From positions 310,001 to 374,000 of the forward strand of contig NZ_CP138991.1 of assembly GCF_044594925.1 (NCBI RefSeq): DNA of 64,000 nt, in the 5' to 3' direction. The DNA is from Maribacter sp044594925 (lineage in GTDB: Bacteria > Bacteroidota > Bacteroidia > Flavobacteriales > Flavobacteriaceae). Shown here one piece after another: positions 1 through 8,784 of this stretch (positions within the stretch are counted from its first letter, which is position 1; each line of letters opens with the position of its first letter). The translations under genes were made by a program, and so were the position numbers. The notes beneath the pieces are model-generated. The model ran no database searches. It was not told the origin of the DNA and saw only the letters and a list, made by a program, of their open reading frames with translations.

Positions 1-188
1 AAAAGGTTTTTCCCGAAAATATCCACTTCATTTTGACTAAAGATTCCTATCCATTTGTCTGAAGCGTGAACAATACTGAATGTCTTATCTATAAAGACAG
101 TAGCACTAGGCAGCTGCTTAACCAGATAAGATGTAGATAAAGTCTTGGAACCTCTATTCATTCGATGTATTTTCTTACAATTATACAT
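1..188 (-). CDS. PAS-domain sensor protein, N-terminal fragment cut by window edge
   Basis: The reading frame is open from an ATG at 188 to the window edge, about 62 codons. It carries the start of a PAS domain: the stretch LPSATVFIDKTFSIVHAS lines up with IPTAIALIDNNYNLVSAS in the kinase immediately upstream (248-2086), and both continue with a Trp-containing segment, so the two are tandem paralogues on one strand 59 bp apart. A second in-frame ATG at 161 is an alternative start. By analogy with its neighbour it is probably another sensor histidine kinase, but only the first PAS half is visible, so the output domain is unknown. Confidence 0.6.
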   Translation of the reverse strand, partial: MYNCKKIHRMNRGSKTLSTSYLVKQLPSATVFIDKTFSIVHASDKWIGIFSQNEVDIFGKNL

Positions 189-247
189 TTATAGTACTGC
201 CATTTTAAATGTTTGTTGTGAAATGTAGTATTGTTGTTGTATAAAAG

Positions 248-2086
248 TTATGAATTACTAAATGATATTCTAAAGGTAGTACCTTGCCCTGAGGTACTCA
301 AAGCATCGATTTTACCATTCATAGATTCAATTTGCTGTTTGGTAATGTATAGTCCAATACCATTACCATTATTTTCTTTGTGGAATGTTTGGTATAAGCC
401 AAAAAGCTTATCGCCAAATTTTTCCATATCTATTCCCATACCGTTATCCTCTATACTTAATGTGGTATACGCTTTAGTTTTTTGAACGCTAAGGATAATG
501 ATAGGAGCTTTATCTGGCTTACTGTATTTTATGGCATTGGTCAAACAATTTGTAAGAATACTATCTAAATACGCGGGTAAAGCTTTTACTTTAACACTAT
601 CTGGAATTTCATTAATAATCTTTCCGTTATTTTGTTTTAAAAGTCCCATTAAATTTTGCTCTACATGAAACAGGTGCTCATTCAATGAAATATCTTTTTT
701 CTCCTTGTTTGCATTAGTCTTTATGGCAACAACTTCCCTTAGTCCTTTAATTGTTTCGGATAAATTATCTGAGGCATTGAAAAGCATTTCCATTAATTTC
801 TTACGCTCACTTTCGCCAACTTCCTTATCCAAAAAGTTTAGAAGAAGGGAAAAATTAGTAGTATGCGCTTTTAAATTATGGGATACCATATGTGCAAAAT
901 TGAGTAGACGCTCATTTTTTTGCGTGGCATCTTTCAAAAGTTTTTTGATTCTTTTTTCTTTTTCTATAACGGGTGTAAGGTTCTCTATTGTAGTAAGTAC
1001 ATTAAAACCTCCAGAGAAAGTTTCAATTCTTTTTCCGGATAGGCGTAATGTTAATTTTTTTCCATCCTTATTGTAAAAAACTGTTTCTACCGGTGTAAAC
1101 GCGCCCTTTTTCTTTAGCTGCTTTGCTAAGTTAATACTGCTCTTCTTTAAAGATTCACTTATAAAACCTTTAAAAGTCTTTCCTTTGAAATAGTCCGTTT
1201 CGTAACCCGCAAGTTTTGCAAAAGCTTCATTTGCAGCAATAATTTTACCTGTATTAAAATCACTTAAGATTAATCCAAAAGCTACTTGATCAAAAAAGGT
1301 ATTCTGATGCCTTTCCAATCTGTTCAACGACTGCTCATAGGTTGCAGTAATATCTTGTACCGTCCCTATTACACGGACACAAATACCATCTTTATATTTT
1401 GGTCTCCCGATTGAGTTTACCCAAATGGTACTCCCATCTCCTCGCATTAATTGCAGGTTTTCGTTCCAAGGTTTACCGGTGATAATGGCTTCCTTTACTT
1501 TCTGTTTTATAGTATCTCTAGAAGTACCTTCCTTGTAAAAGGCCAGCGCACCGTCTAAACTGGGTTTAAAATCATTACTTACTCCGTAAATAGAATGGAC
1601 AATTGGAGACCACTGTAATTGCTCTTCGTTTATTAAATATTCCCAGCTACCTATCTTGGCAATTTTCCCTTTCTGATTTAGAATTAATTTAGTGCGTTTT
1701 AATTCTAACTCTAATTTTCTACTTTTAGATATATTATCTACTTTAAGAATAACACCGATTATATTGCCATAACCATCTTTCCACGGATTCAAATCCCAAA
1801 CAAGGTTATTTTCGGAGCTCTTTGAGTTAGATTGATTATCAATAATCTTGATATCCTTTAAGCCATCAATGCAATATTTTAATTTTGTATCCCAATCTTT
1901 TGAAAATCTAGGAAAGAGGTCAAATAGATGACGTCCGGTTAAATCATTTTCTTGGAAATCAAATTTTTTAAACCAATTAGGCGATGCACTGACCAAATTA
2001 TAATTGTTATCGATAAGGGCAATGGCGGTCGGGATTTGTTGAATCCAGTCAGCGGAAAAAGAAAGGTTTGTTTTGGTACTAATCAT
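248..2086 (-). CDS. PAS-domain sensor histidine kinase
   Basis: 612 residues. Three PAS-like sensory segments (roughly residues 10-125, 130-250 and 260-385) precede a HisKA dimerisation/phosphoacceptor region, with His403 in the H-box MVSHNLKAH, and a C-terminal HATPase_c domain. The N-box (NCLTNAIKYS), G1 (EDNGMGID) and G2 (GNGIGLYI) motifs are all present, so the kinase should be catalytically competent. There is no transmembrane segment, so it is likely cytosolic, and no receiver domain or adjacent response regulator is visible. The 'SHN' H-box belongs to the group common in Bacteroidota PAS kinases. The signal sensed is unknown. Confidence 0.9.
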   Translation of the reverse strand: MISTKTNLSFSADWIQQIPTAIALIDNNYNLVSASPNWFKKFDFQENDLTGRHLFDLFPRFSKDWDTKLKYCIDGLKDIKIIDNQSNSKSSENNLVWDLNPWKDGYGNIIGVILKVDNISKSRKLELELKRTKLILNQKGKIAKIGSWEYLINEEQLQWSPIVHSIYGVSNDFKPSLDGALAFYKEGTSRDTIKQKVKEAIITGKPWNENLQLMRGDGSTIWVNSIGRPKYKDGICVRVIGTVQDITATYEQSLNRLERHQNTFFDQVAFGLILSDFNTGKIIAANEAFAKLAGYETDYFKGKTFKGFISESLKKSSINLAKQLKKKGAFTPVETVFYNKDGKKLTLRLSGKRIETFSGGFNVLTTIENLTPVIEKEKRIKKLLKDATQKNERLLNFAHMVSHNLKAHTTNFSLLLNFLDKEVGESERKKLMEMLFNASDNLSETIKGLREVVAIKTNANKEKKDISLNEHLFHVEQNLMGLLKQNNGKIINEIPDSVKVKALPAYLDSILTNCLTNAIKYSKPDKAPIIILSVQKTKAYTTLSIEDNGMGIDMEKFGDKLFGLYQTFHKENNGNGIGLYITKQQIESMNGKIDALSTSGQGTTFRISFSNS

Positions 2087-2204
2087 ATTAATGAAGAATT
2101 TTCTTACTAATTTATATGAATATTCCCTTTTTTGTATAAGAATTGTTGTAAATTATAAATAAAGTGTTGTTGATAAGTGTATATATGTGGTTAAGCGAAG
2201 AAAA

Positions 2205-2663
2205 CTAAGCTTCTGTTCTTACAGAATTCGGGACTAAACCAGTATAATCCCCGCCATTTCTTATCACATCTCTCACAATGGAGGAGCTTATGTAAGATTT
2301 TCCTGAAGAAGTTAAGAGGAAGACAGTTTCTATTTCTGATAACTTTCTGTTGGTATGTGCTATTGCTTTTTCAAATTCAAAATCACCCGGATTGCGTAAT
2401 CCTCTAAGAATATAATTTGCTTTAACTTTTTGACAGAAATCTACCGTAAGCCCTTCGTAAGTCAACACTTTTACATTAGGTTGATCTTTAAAAGCTTCCA
2501 CTATAAAATGCATGCGTTCCTCTAGGGAGAACATATACTTTTTATCGGCGTTTTTCCCAATGGCAATGATTAATTCATCAAATAAGGGTATTCCTCTCAT
2601 GATAATATCATGATGACCTAAGGTTAAAGGGTCAAAAGAACCCGGAAAAATAGCGCGTCTCAT
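2205..2663 (-). CDS. coaD: Phosphopantetheine adenylyltransferase
   Basis: 152 residues, close to the family's usual ~160. The enzyme transfers AMP from ATP to 4'-phosphopantetheine to give dephospho-CoA, the penultimate step of CoA synthesis, in the cytosol. The nucleotidyltransferase signature TLGH (residues 14-17, after GSFDPL), the RGLR segment (87-90) and the C-terminal ISSSIVR motif (125-131) are all present. It lies 18 bp downstream of ddl on the same strand, so the two are probably co-transcribed. Confidence 0.95.
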   Translation of the reverse strand: MRRAIFPGSFDPLTLGHHDIIMRGIPLFDELIIAIGKNADKKYMFSLEERMHFIVEAFKDQPNVKVLTYEGLTVDFCQKVKANYILRGLRNPGDFEFEKAIAHTNRKLSEIETVFLLTSSGKSYISSSIVRDVIRNGGDYTGLVPNSVRTEA

Positions 2664-2681
2664 AATTTAAAGGTAGTTATT

Positions 2682-3656
2682 TTAGGACAAAACCTCGTTT
2701 ATGGCATTTTCAAAAAGCATAGGAAGGTCTATTCCTGCTTCCTTTGCTTGCTGCGGTAATATACTTTCTGTAGTTAGGCCAGGCGTGGTGTTCATTTCTA
2801 ACAGAAAAGGTTCATTACCGATGAAGATAAATTCGCTTCTTGTAAAACCGGTCATTTTTAATACATCATATATGGTCCGCGCGCTTTGGATTACATTTTT
2901 TTCCTGTTCCTTAGAAATTCGCGCTGGAGTTATTTCGGTAGATTTTCCTTCGTACTTAGCCTCATAGTCAAAGAAATCATTTTCGGTAACAATTTCTGTA
3001 ATCGGTAATACTTTGGTCTTTCCTTGATATTTTATTACTCCAACAGAAACCTCTGTTCCAGATAAAAAGCTCTCTATAATAATTTCGTCATCTTCCTGAT
3101 ACGCAATGCTAATTGCCTTCGCTAGTTCTTCTTTCCTGTAGACCTTAGAAATACCATAACTACTACCGGATTTATTTGCCTTCACAAAACAAGGTAAGTT
3201 TACCTTTTTAATGATATCGTCTGCATTTATTTCATCACCTTTATTCAGATAATATGAAGGTGCGCATTTTATGCCATATGGTTTTAGAACACTTAGTAAA
3301 TCTCTTTTATTGAAGGTAAGTGCAGCTTGGTAAAAACCGCAAGAAGTTTGTGGCATTCCTATAAGTTCAAAATAAGCCTGCATAAGACCGTCTTCTCCTG
3401 GGGTACCGTGTATGGCGTTGAAAACACAGTCAAAAGTAATCACTGTATTATTAATCGTTACTGAAAAATCATGCCTGTTTAAAGGATATTCCTTATTGTC
3501 ATCGTCCACATATACCCACTTTTCTTTTAAGATATGAATCCTATATAGGTCAAATTTCGACTTGTCCAAATAATCATAAACAACATTTCCACTCTTCAAA
3601 GAAATTTTAAACTCGTTAGAGTAGCCGCCCATGATGATACCTATAGTTTTTCTCAT
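2682..3656 (-). CDS. ddl: D-alanine--D-alanine ligase
   Basis: 324 residues. It joins two D-Ala using ATP to make the dipeptide that ends the peptidoglycan stem peptide. It has the N-terminal GGYSNEFKISLKSG loop, an ATP-grasp core (CFVKANKSGSSYGISKV, then EIIIESFLSGTEVSVGV) and the C-terminal metal/substrate motif FLLEMNTTPGLT. It is divergently transcribed from the PASTA-domain gene and followed by coaD. The length fits the family and no key motif is missing. Confidence 0.95.
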   Translation of the reverse strand: MRKTIGIIMGGYSNEFKISLKSGNVVYDYLDKSKFDLYRIHILKEKWVYVDDDNKEYPLNRHDFSVTINNTVITFDCVFNAIHGTPGEDGLMQAYFELIGMPQTSCGFYQAALTFNKRDLLSVLKPYGIKCAPSYYLNKGDEINADDIIKKVNLPCFVKANKSGSSYGISKVYRKEELAKAISIAYQEDDEIIIESFLSGTEVSVGVIKYQGKTKVLPITEIVTENDFFDYEAKYEGKSTEITPARISKEQEKNVIQSARTIYDVLKMTGFTRSEFIFIGNEPFLLEMNTTPGLTTESILPQQAKEAGIDLPMLFENAINEVLS

Positions 3657-3796
3657 AATTAAGGTGTAAGCCGTTAATTTAACAAAGATGTACTTTTCCG
3701 ATTAAAGAAAAAAGTGCCATTAGACTTACCTACTGCAATAAAACTATTTAGATGGTAACAATTAAAATAGAAGACTATTGATAAAAGGGCATTTGT

Positions 3797-3804
3797 TATA
3801 TTTG
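3797..3804 (+). promoter_or_regulatory. Candidate -7 box for the PASTA/rlu transcript
   Basis: TATATTTG matches the Bacteroidota -7 consensus TAnnTTTG and lies 18 bp before the ATG at 3823. The nearest upstream TTG (3778-3780) is only 16 bp away, shorter than the usual spacing of about 19, so the -33 element is uncertain. Confidence 0.4.
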
Positions 3805-3822
3805 TGGCATTAAAAGAACTTC

Positions 3823-4410
3823 ATGAAGAATTTTTTAAATTTTTTAAAAAGCAAGACTTTTTTGATTCAGTTAGGACTGTCTATTTTGGTACTTGTAATT
3901 TTAGTTTTTCTGGTATTACGTTGGCTAGGCAGTACCACTAATCATGGAGAGTTTGTGGAAGTTCCTGATTTTGCAAAACTTTCCGTTATGGAAATGCGAA
4001 AATCAGTTGAGGATGCAGGATTGCGTTATGAAGTTTTAGATTCCGCAAACTATAATCCTGATTATCCTCGTTTTTCTATTATTGAGCAAAACCCTTCGGC
4101 TGGGACAAAGGTTAAAACGAATCGGAAAATTTATTTTACGGTAAATCCGTCCGGATATAAAAAAGTAACGGTACCTAAAATTATACAGGTTACTAAGAGA
4201 AATGCCTCCTCAATGCTCAAAGCCGTCGGATTAGATGTTCAGCGTGTTACCTATATAGACCAATTGGGGAAGGATATGGTGTACTACATAAAATTTAAAG
4301 GTAAGGATATAAAACCTGGAGATAAATTACCAAAAACTTCCAAAATTGAATTGGTATGTGGTAATGGTACCATCCCGAACAGTGCCATCATAAAGGCAGA
4401 TTCAGAGTAA
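3823..4410 (+). CDS. PASTA-domain membrane-anchored protein
   Basis: 195 residues. A single transmembrane helix (about residues 13-31) follows a short basic N-terminus, and two PASTA modules fill the rest (starting near VEVPDFAKLSVMEM and VTVPKIIQVTKRNAS). PASTA domains elsewhere bind peptidoglycan or stem peptides, so the protein probably faces the periplasm. Unlike PASTA-bearing Ser/Thr kinases or penicillin-binding proteins it has no catalytic domain. It sits between ddl (divergent) and an RluA-family gene that begins 1 bp after its stop. A cell-wall role is inferred from the domain and from ddl nearby. Confidence 0.85.
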   Translation: MKNFLNFLKSKTFLIQLGLSILVLVILVFLVLRWLGSTTNHGEFVEVPDFAKLSVMEMRKSVEDAGLRYEVLDSANYNPDYPRFSIIEQNPSAGTKVKTNRKIYFTVNPSGYKKVTVPKIIQVTKRNASSMLKAVGLDVQRVTYIDQLGKDMVYYIKFKGKDIKPGDKLPKTSKIELVCGNGTIPNSAIIKADSE

Positions 4411-4411
4411 T

Positions 4412-5437
4412 ATGGCGTCTACTTCAACCCAAGAATTGGATGATGACGAATTATTTGAGCATCATAGCATCATAGCTTCTAAAGGGCAGGAGCCCTTGCG
4501 TGTAGATAAGTTTCTTATGAATTTTATTGAAAACGCCACCAGAAATAAAATTCAACAGGCCGCAAAAGATGGTCATGTTTGGGTCAATGGTTCCATAGTT
4601 AAATCTAATTATAAGGTAAAGGCAGGTGATGAGGTCAAGGTGTTGTTTGAGCATCCTCCACACGAGTTTTTGTTAGTCGCAGAGGATATTCCTCTAGATA
4701 TCGTTTATGAAGACGATGTGCTATTAGTGGTGAACAAACCCGCTGGTATGGTGGTGCACCCTGGTCATGGCAATTATTCTGGCACTCTCATAAATGCTTT
4801 GATTTATCACGTGGATAATTTACCTGCCAATAGCAGTGAGCGCCCTGGTTTAGTTCATAGAATAGATAAAGATACGTCCGGACTATTGGTCATTGCAAAA
4901 ACAGAGGCGGCAATGACGCACTTGTCCAAACAGTTTTTTAATAAAACCTCTGAGCGCGAGTATGTAGCTTTGGTGTGGGGCAACGTTAACGAAGATCAGG
5001 GTACTATAGAAGGCCATGTAGGACGAAATCCTAAAAACAGATTACAAATGCATGTTTTTCCTGAAGGAGAAGAAGGAAAAGAAGCGGTAACTCATTTCAA
5101 AGTACTGGAGCGTTTGGGTTATGTAACGCTCGTATCTTGTAGGTTAGAGACCGGTAGAACCCACCAGATAAGGGTCCACATGAAATATATTGGGCATACT
5201 TTATTCAACGATGAGCGCTACGGTGGAGAAAAAATCTTAAAGGGAACTACATTTACCAAATACAAACAGTTTGTTGAAAACGCTTTTAAAGTTCTTCCCA
5301 GACAGGCACTTCATGCTAAAACCTTAGGTTTTGTGCATCCGGTTACCGGAGAGCAGATGCAATTTGATTCTGAATTACCCGAGGATATGGCCCAATGTGT
5401 TCAAAAATGGCGTGGCTACACTCAAAATAGTATGTAG
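4412..5437 (+). CDS. RluA-family 23S rRNA pseudouridine synthase
   Basis: 341 residues. An N-terminal S4 RNA-binding domain (roughly 25-90) is followed by the RluA catalytic domain. The motif HRIDKDTSG places the catalytic Asp at residue 152, and the later segment LETGRTHQIRVHM is also typical. The overall architecture is that of RluD, which modifies 23S rRNA helix 69, but the exact target cannot be fixed from sequence. It is translationally close to the PASTA gene. Confidence 0.9.
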   Translation: MASTSTQELDDDELFEHHSIIASKGQEPLRVDKFLMNFIENATRNKIQQAAKDGHVWVNGSIVKSNYKVKAGDEVKVLFEHPPHEFLLVAEDIPLDIVYEDDVLLVVNKPAGMVVHPGHGNYSGTLINALIYHVDNLPANSSERPGLVHRIDKDTSGLLVIAKTEAAMTHLSKQFFNKTSEREYVALVWGNVNEDQGTIEGHVGRNPKNRLQMHVFPEGEEGKEAVTHFKVLERLGYVTLVSCRLETGRTHQIRVHMKYIGHTLFNDERYGGEKILKGTTFTKYKQFVENAFKVLPRQALHAKTLGFVHPVTGEQMQFDSELPEDMAQCVQKWRGYTQNSM

Positions 5438-5453
5438 CATAGTTTTCTTCAAT

Positions 5454-5474
5454 AGAGTTATTGAAACTCTTTTT
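5454..5474 (+). terminator. Weak intrinsic terminator after the pseudouridine synthase gene
   Basis: A 6-bp stem AGAGTT/AACTCT with a 5-nt loop is followed by TTTT, 16 bp after the stop codon. The stem is short, so efficiency is uncertain. Confidence 0.4.
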
Positions 5475-5534
5475 AACTACCAATAGGTAGTAACCCAAAT
5501 CTATCCTATTTTTATATTCAAATTAAAGTATATT

Positions 5535-6296
5535 ATGAAGATTGTAATATCCCCAGCAAAATCCTTGGACTATGAAAGCGAGCTGCCCACAACGAAATTT
5601 ACGCAGCCTAATTTTCTTGCCGAGTCTGAAAAGTTAAACAAGGTTTTGGTGAAAAAGAAACCAAAAGCCCTTTCTGAATTAATGTCTATTTCGGATAATT
5701 TAGCGCAATTGAACTGGGAACGTAACCAAAAATTTACTTTGCCGTTTACTGCAACAAATGCAAGACCCGCGGTTTATGCGTTTAACGGAGATGTCTATAA
5801 TGGTTTGGATGCATACTCCATTCCAGAAGAAAAGCTTGATAAATTACAAGATACCTTACGTATCTTATCTGGACTATATGGTATTTTAAAACCATTAGAT
5901 TTAATGCAACCTTATCGTTTAGAAATGGGAACTTCCTTAAAAGTTGGGAGAAATAAAAATCTTTATGAATTCTGGAGACAAACCATAACTGCCCATTTAA
6001 ACAAGGAATTAAAGGAAGAAGAGTTATTTGTAAATCTTGCCAGTAACGAATACTTTGGAGCTGTAGATACCAAGGCACTGAAAGTGCCTGTTATTACTCC
6101 TATATTTAAAGATTGGAAGAACGATAAGTTAAAAGTAATAAGCTTTTATGCAAAAAAAGCACGGGGCGCTATGGTGCGTTATATTTTAGATACCGATGCT
6201 AAAACTTTGGAGGATATACAAGGCTTCAACAGAGATGAATATCAGTTTAGCAAAGAGCATACCCTAAAAGAGAGCGAACCAGTCTTTATTAGATAA
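5535..6296 (+). CDS. yaaA: YaaA-family peroxide stress protein
   Basis: 253 residues, the normal length for the DUF328/YaaA family. It begins with the signature MKIVISPAKSLDYE and carries the conserved segments RPAVYAFNGDVYNGLDA, LYGILKPLDLMQPYRLEMG and VNLASNEYF. In E. coli YaaA limits intracellular free iron during peroxide stress and binds DNA. Cytosolic, single gene. Confidence 0.9.
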   Translation: MKIVISPAKSLDYESELPTTKFTQPNFLAESEKLNKVLVKKKPKALSELMSISDNLAQLNWERNQKFTLPFTATNARPAVYAFNGDVYNGLDAYSIPEEKLDKLQDTLRILSGLYGILKPLDLMQPYRLEMGTSLKVGRNKNLYEFWRQTITAHLNKELKEEELFVNLASNEYFGAVDTKALKVPVITPIFKDWKNDKLKVISFYAKKARGAMVRYILDTDAKTLEDIQGFNRDEYQFSKEHTLKESEPVFIR

Positions 6297-6349
6297 AATA
6301 AACTTTTAGGAACACCGTTCTTTTAGTATACCTAAATTATAATGGTGCT

Positions 6350-6715
6350 ATGAGAAAGTTTATATTTTTATTGCTAATGGTGGTCGGTCTAGCTTACGCC
6401 TGTACAGATAGGGATGATGATGTAAATGCCGTAAATATTCGTATTAAAAATAATACGGAAACACTTTTTAATGAGGTTTTGGTTGTGGAGAATGATACTA
6501 TTTATGAAAACATACCCGCTGGAGAATTTTCTGAATTTATTGAGTTTCAACGAGCATTTGCCGACACGGAGTTGACCGTAACAACCGACTCTATCACCTA
6601 TAGATATGTTCCTTCAGAGGTTTTGGTAGATTCACTACCTATAGGTTTCTACACCTATGAGCTCAGTTTTGATGAAGAGCAGCAAATAGACCTTGCTTTT
6701 AAGATAGCATACTAA
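6350..6715 (+). CDS. Small lipoprotein of unknown function
   Basis: 121 residues. A lipoprotein signal peptide ends in the lipobox LAYAC (Cys near residue 18), followed by an acidic TDRDDD stretch. The mature part of about 100 residues is rich in beta-strand-like sequence with no family I recognise. An acidic segment right after the lipid-bearing Cys is compatible with surface export of lipoproteins in Bacteroidota, but that is inference. Its stop is 1 bp from the convergent bTHX stop. Confidence 0.7.
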   Translation: MRKFIFLLLMVVGLAYACTDRDDDVNAVNIRIKNNTETLFNEVLVVENDTIYENIPAGEFSEFIEFQRAFADTELTVTTDSITYRYVPSEVLVDSLPIGFYTYELSFDEEQQIDLAFKIAY

Positions 6716-6716
6716 A

Positions 6717-6845
6717 TCACTTTTTTTTAACGGTTTTTATTTTTTCTTCAACCGTGGGCCTTCTTTTAATTTTTCTAGGCCTTCTTGCACCGTAAGAGTT
6801 ATTGGCTATTTTTCCTTTCTTCGACTTCTTATCTCCCTTCCCCAT
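6717..6845 (-). CDS. 30S ribosomal protein bTHX
   Basis: 42 residues, very basic, starting MGKGDKKSKKGKIA. This matches the bTHX (Thx) family of Bacteroidota and Thermus, a small protein of the 30S head. The frame stays open upstream to 6908, but family members start at this MGKGDKK, so the ATG at 6845 is chosen and the upstream 21 codons are discounted. Below the length most gene finders use. Confidence 0.8.
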   Translation of the reverse strand: MGKGDKKSKKGKIANNSYGARRPRKIKRRPTVEEKIKTVKKK

Positions 6846-7013
6846 TCCGTTGTAGTTTTTTTTATTTATTGTGAAATCTAAAAAAGTTCCACTTTGCTCG
6901 ATAAACAAGGTTTAAAATGCCTCGAGGTTATTCACTATTATTTTAAAGTTAGTAAATTCGAGTTTAATTTTGAGCAAAATTCGATTTAGATATTTTAATA
7001 AAAGTACATTTTT

Positions 7014-7673
7014 GTGTTTCAGCATAAGCACCCTTACCAACCATTTTTATTTCCTGAGGCTACAAAGCTTATTGTAGGGACATTACCGCCACCAAGATTT
7101 ACTACGGGCGATTTAAAACCGGAAGATGTAGATTTCTGTTACGGAAGTAAAAATGGACAGCTTTGGCCCATTTTAGATAAAATTTTTGATTTAGGATTAA
7201 AATATGAAACTACTGAATTTGCGGCGCAGCAACGGAAAAACTTCTTAGTTCAGCATAAAATTGGGGTTTGCGATATTGTTGCAAGTGCGGAACGCCATAA
7301 AGTGGATGCGTCTGATTTGGGGATGCAAAACATTACATTAAGAAATATCCTTGGATATTTAGAAGAGTACCCTAATGTACACACGCTTTTGTTTACGGGA
7401 GGAAATAGTAAAAATGGTCCAGAATATTTTTTCAGAAAACATTTAAAGGCAAATAATGTTGCCTTAAAAGTAGTTTCCAATATAGTGCCTAGAATTCATG
7501 CATTTACACATCCCAAAACAAGGAAACAATTTAGAACGGTTTCATTAACGGCACCTTCGGGAGCGGCGAATAGAGCAGTAGGTAGTTTAGATCTGTACAA
7601 AAAATTAAAGACCGAGAATCCCGATTTTAACACGGTAGATTTTAGGGTGATGCAATACCGAGAATTTTTTTGA
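7014..7673 (+). CDS. Uracil-DNA glycosylase-superfamily-like protein
   Basis: 219 residues. The N-terminal region LIVGTLPPPRF followed by CYGSKNGQLWPIL resembles the UDG superfamily pattern, in which motif I is GxxPG-like and is followed by a substrate-pocket segment ending in an N/GQxW motif; GVCDIVASAER also fits the fold. Mug/HDG-like base-excision repair is the best guess, but the exact substrate is unknown and motif I diverges from characterised enzymes. The start is GTG at 7014: an in-frame stop lies 15 bp upstream and there is no earlier ATG. Confidence 0.55.
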   Translation: MFQHKHPYQPFLFPEATKLIVGTLPPPRFTTGDLKPEDVDFCYGSKNGQLWPILDKIFDLGLKYETTEFAAQQRKNFLVQHKIGVCDIVASAERHKVDASDLGMQNITLRNILGYLEEYPNVHTLLFTGGNSKNGPEYFFRKHLKANNVALKVVSNIVPRIHAFTHPKTRKQFRTVSLTAPSGAANRAVGSLDLYKKLKTENPDFNTVDFRVMQYREFF

Positions 7674-7723
7674 ATTCTGATAAACTATCATCCCAATAGT
7701 ATGATTTACGGACCATTTTTTAG

Positions 7724-8401
7724 ATGGAAGATAACGAACAAAAACCGAGCTTAGCAAAGCGGCCATGGCCTACAAAGGATGCCATGATACAAGTGTATCA
7801 AAAGCATCTTTGGGGAGGAGAAAAGATAGATTTTTATTCTGGAGTTGGCTCACATCATCCTGAAATTATAGGTCCTTACCTTGAGGCATTGATTTTATTT
7901 TTATCAGCTTTTGATCATCCTTTGGTCATTTGCGACTTAGGATGTGGAGATTTTAATATAGGCAAAGATTTAGTGAAATTTTCCAAACACTATATTGGGG
8001 TAGATATAGTGCCAGAACTTATAGCGCGTAATAAGAAAATATTCACTCAAGAAAATTTAGAATTTTATTGTTTGGACATTGCCAAGGACCATTTGCCCTT
8101 AGGGGATTGTGCTATTATAAGGCAGGTATTACAGCACTTATCAAATGATGAGGTAATGAAGATACTTCATAAACTAATTGCCTTTACATATGTAGTTGTA
8201 ACAGAGCATGTACCTGTTGGAAACTTTGTGCCCAATAAAGATATTATTTCAGGTCAGGGAATACGACTTAAAAAGCAAAGTGGTGTTAATGTTTTAGCAG
8301 CACCATTTAATCTTAAGATAAAAGCGGAAAAGCTATTAACTGCAACTTATTTAGGCGAAGGTAAGGGTGTAATAGAAACGACTTTATATCAACTGAAGTA
8401 A
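7724..8401 (+). CDS. Class I SAM-dependent methyltransferase
   Basis: 225 residues. Motif I VICDLGCGDFNIG and the acidic end of strand 2 (YIGVDIV) define a Rossmann-fold SAM-binding site, and the later AIIRQVLQHLSNDE fits motif IV and beyond. The substrate is not identifiable. It starts 50 bp after the glycosylase-like gene and may be co-transcribed with it. Confidence 0.8.
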   Translation: MEDNEQKPSLAKRPWPTKDAMIQVYQKHLWGGEKIDFYSGVGSHHPEIIGPYLEALILFLSAFDHPLVICDLGCGDFNIGKDLVKFSKHYIGVDIVPELIARNKKIFTQENLEFYCLDIAKDHLPLGDCAIIRQVLQHLSNDEVMKILHKLIAFTYVVVTEHVPVGNFVPNKDIISGQGIRLKKQSGVNVLAAPFNLKIKAEKLLTATYLGEGKGVIETTLYQLK

Positions 8402-8784
8402 ATTAATTGTTGAAAATTACCTTAATTAAAAAGCCAAGTTTATAAGACGCTGAAAGCTTATGCAGAAGTTGTGACGTAAGCTGTTCAAAATATAAGAAGT
8501 GCATCAACTAAAAAGAGTCCAATCTTTTGGACTGGACTCTTTTACGAGAACACTATATGAAAATGAAAAAATTATTAACTTATTTACACTGTAAAGATAT
8601 ATTCCTTTATTCGTTGTAAAGACTTAATGTTGTCAAAGCTGTTGTTTTTGTGGTGTCGCCTACGAATTTTGTTATTTACTAAAATTTAAAGTCAAGATTC
8701 TCTAATAATAGCGATATTTATAGCGGAAAATTTGGTAAGTTAAACCAAACACTTCCAAATAAGAATTGATAACGAAATTGAGGT
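8402..8784 (+). other. Non-coding interval between the methyltransferase gene and ppc
   Basis: 383 bp. It holds one clear hairpin (8511-8543). A 20-codon ATG ORF at 8557-8619 has no supporting features. No canonical paired -33/-7 promoter for ppc was found. Confidence 0.6.
8511..8543 (+). terminator. Hairpin terminator upstream of ppc
   Basis: A perfect 11-bp stem (AAAAGAGTCCA with TGGACTCTTTT) encloses an 11-nt loop. The final T-run is part of the stem. It is the likely end of the methyltransferase transcript. Confidence 0.65.

Noticed and set aside
6846..6908. Longer N-terminus for bTHX
   Set aside because: Family members start at MGKGDKK; the extra 21 codons lack basic residues typical of the protein.
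8557..8619. 20-codon ORF MKMKKLLTYLHCKDIFLYSL upstream of ppc
   Set aside because: Too short, no repeated regulatory codon, no terminator behind it and no proper promoter pair; chance occurrence cannot be excluded.
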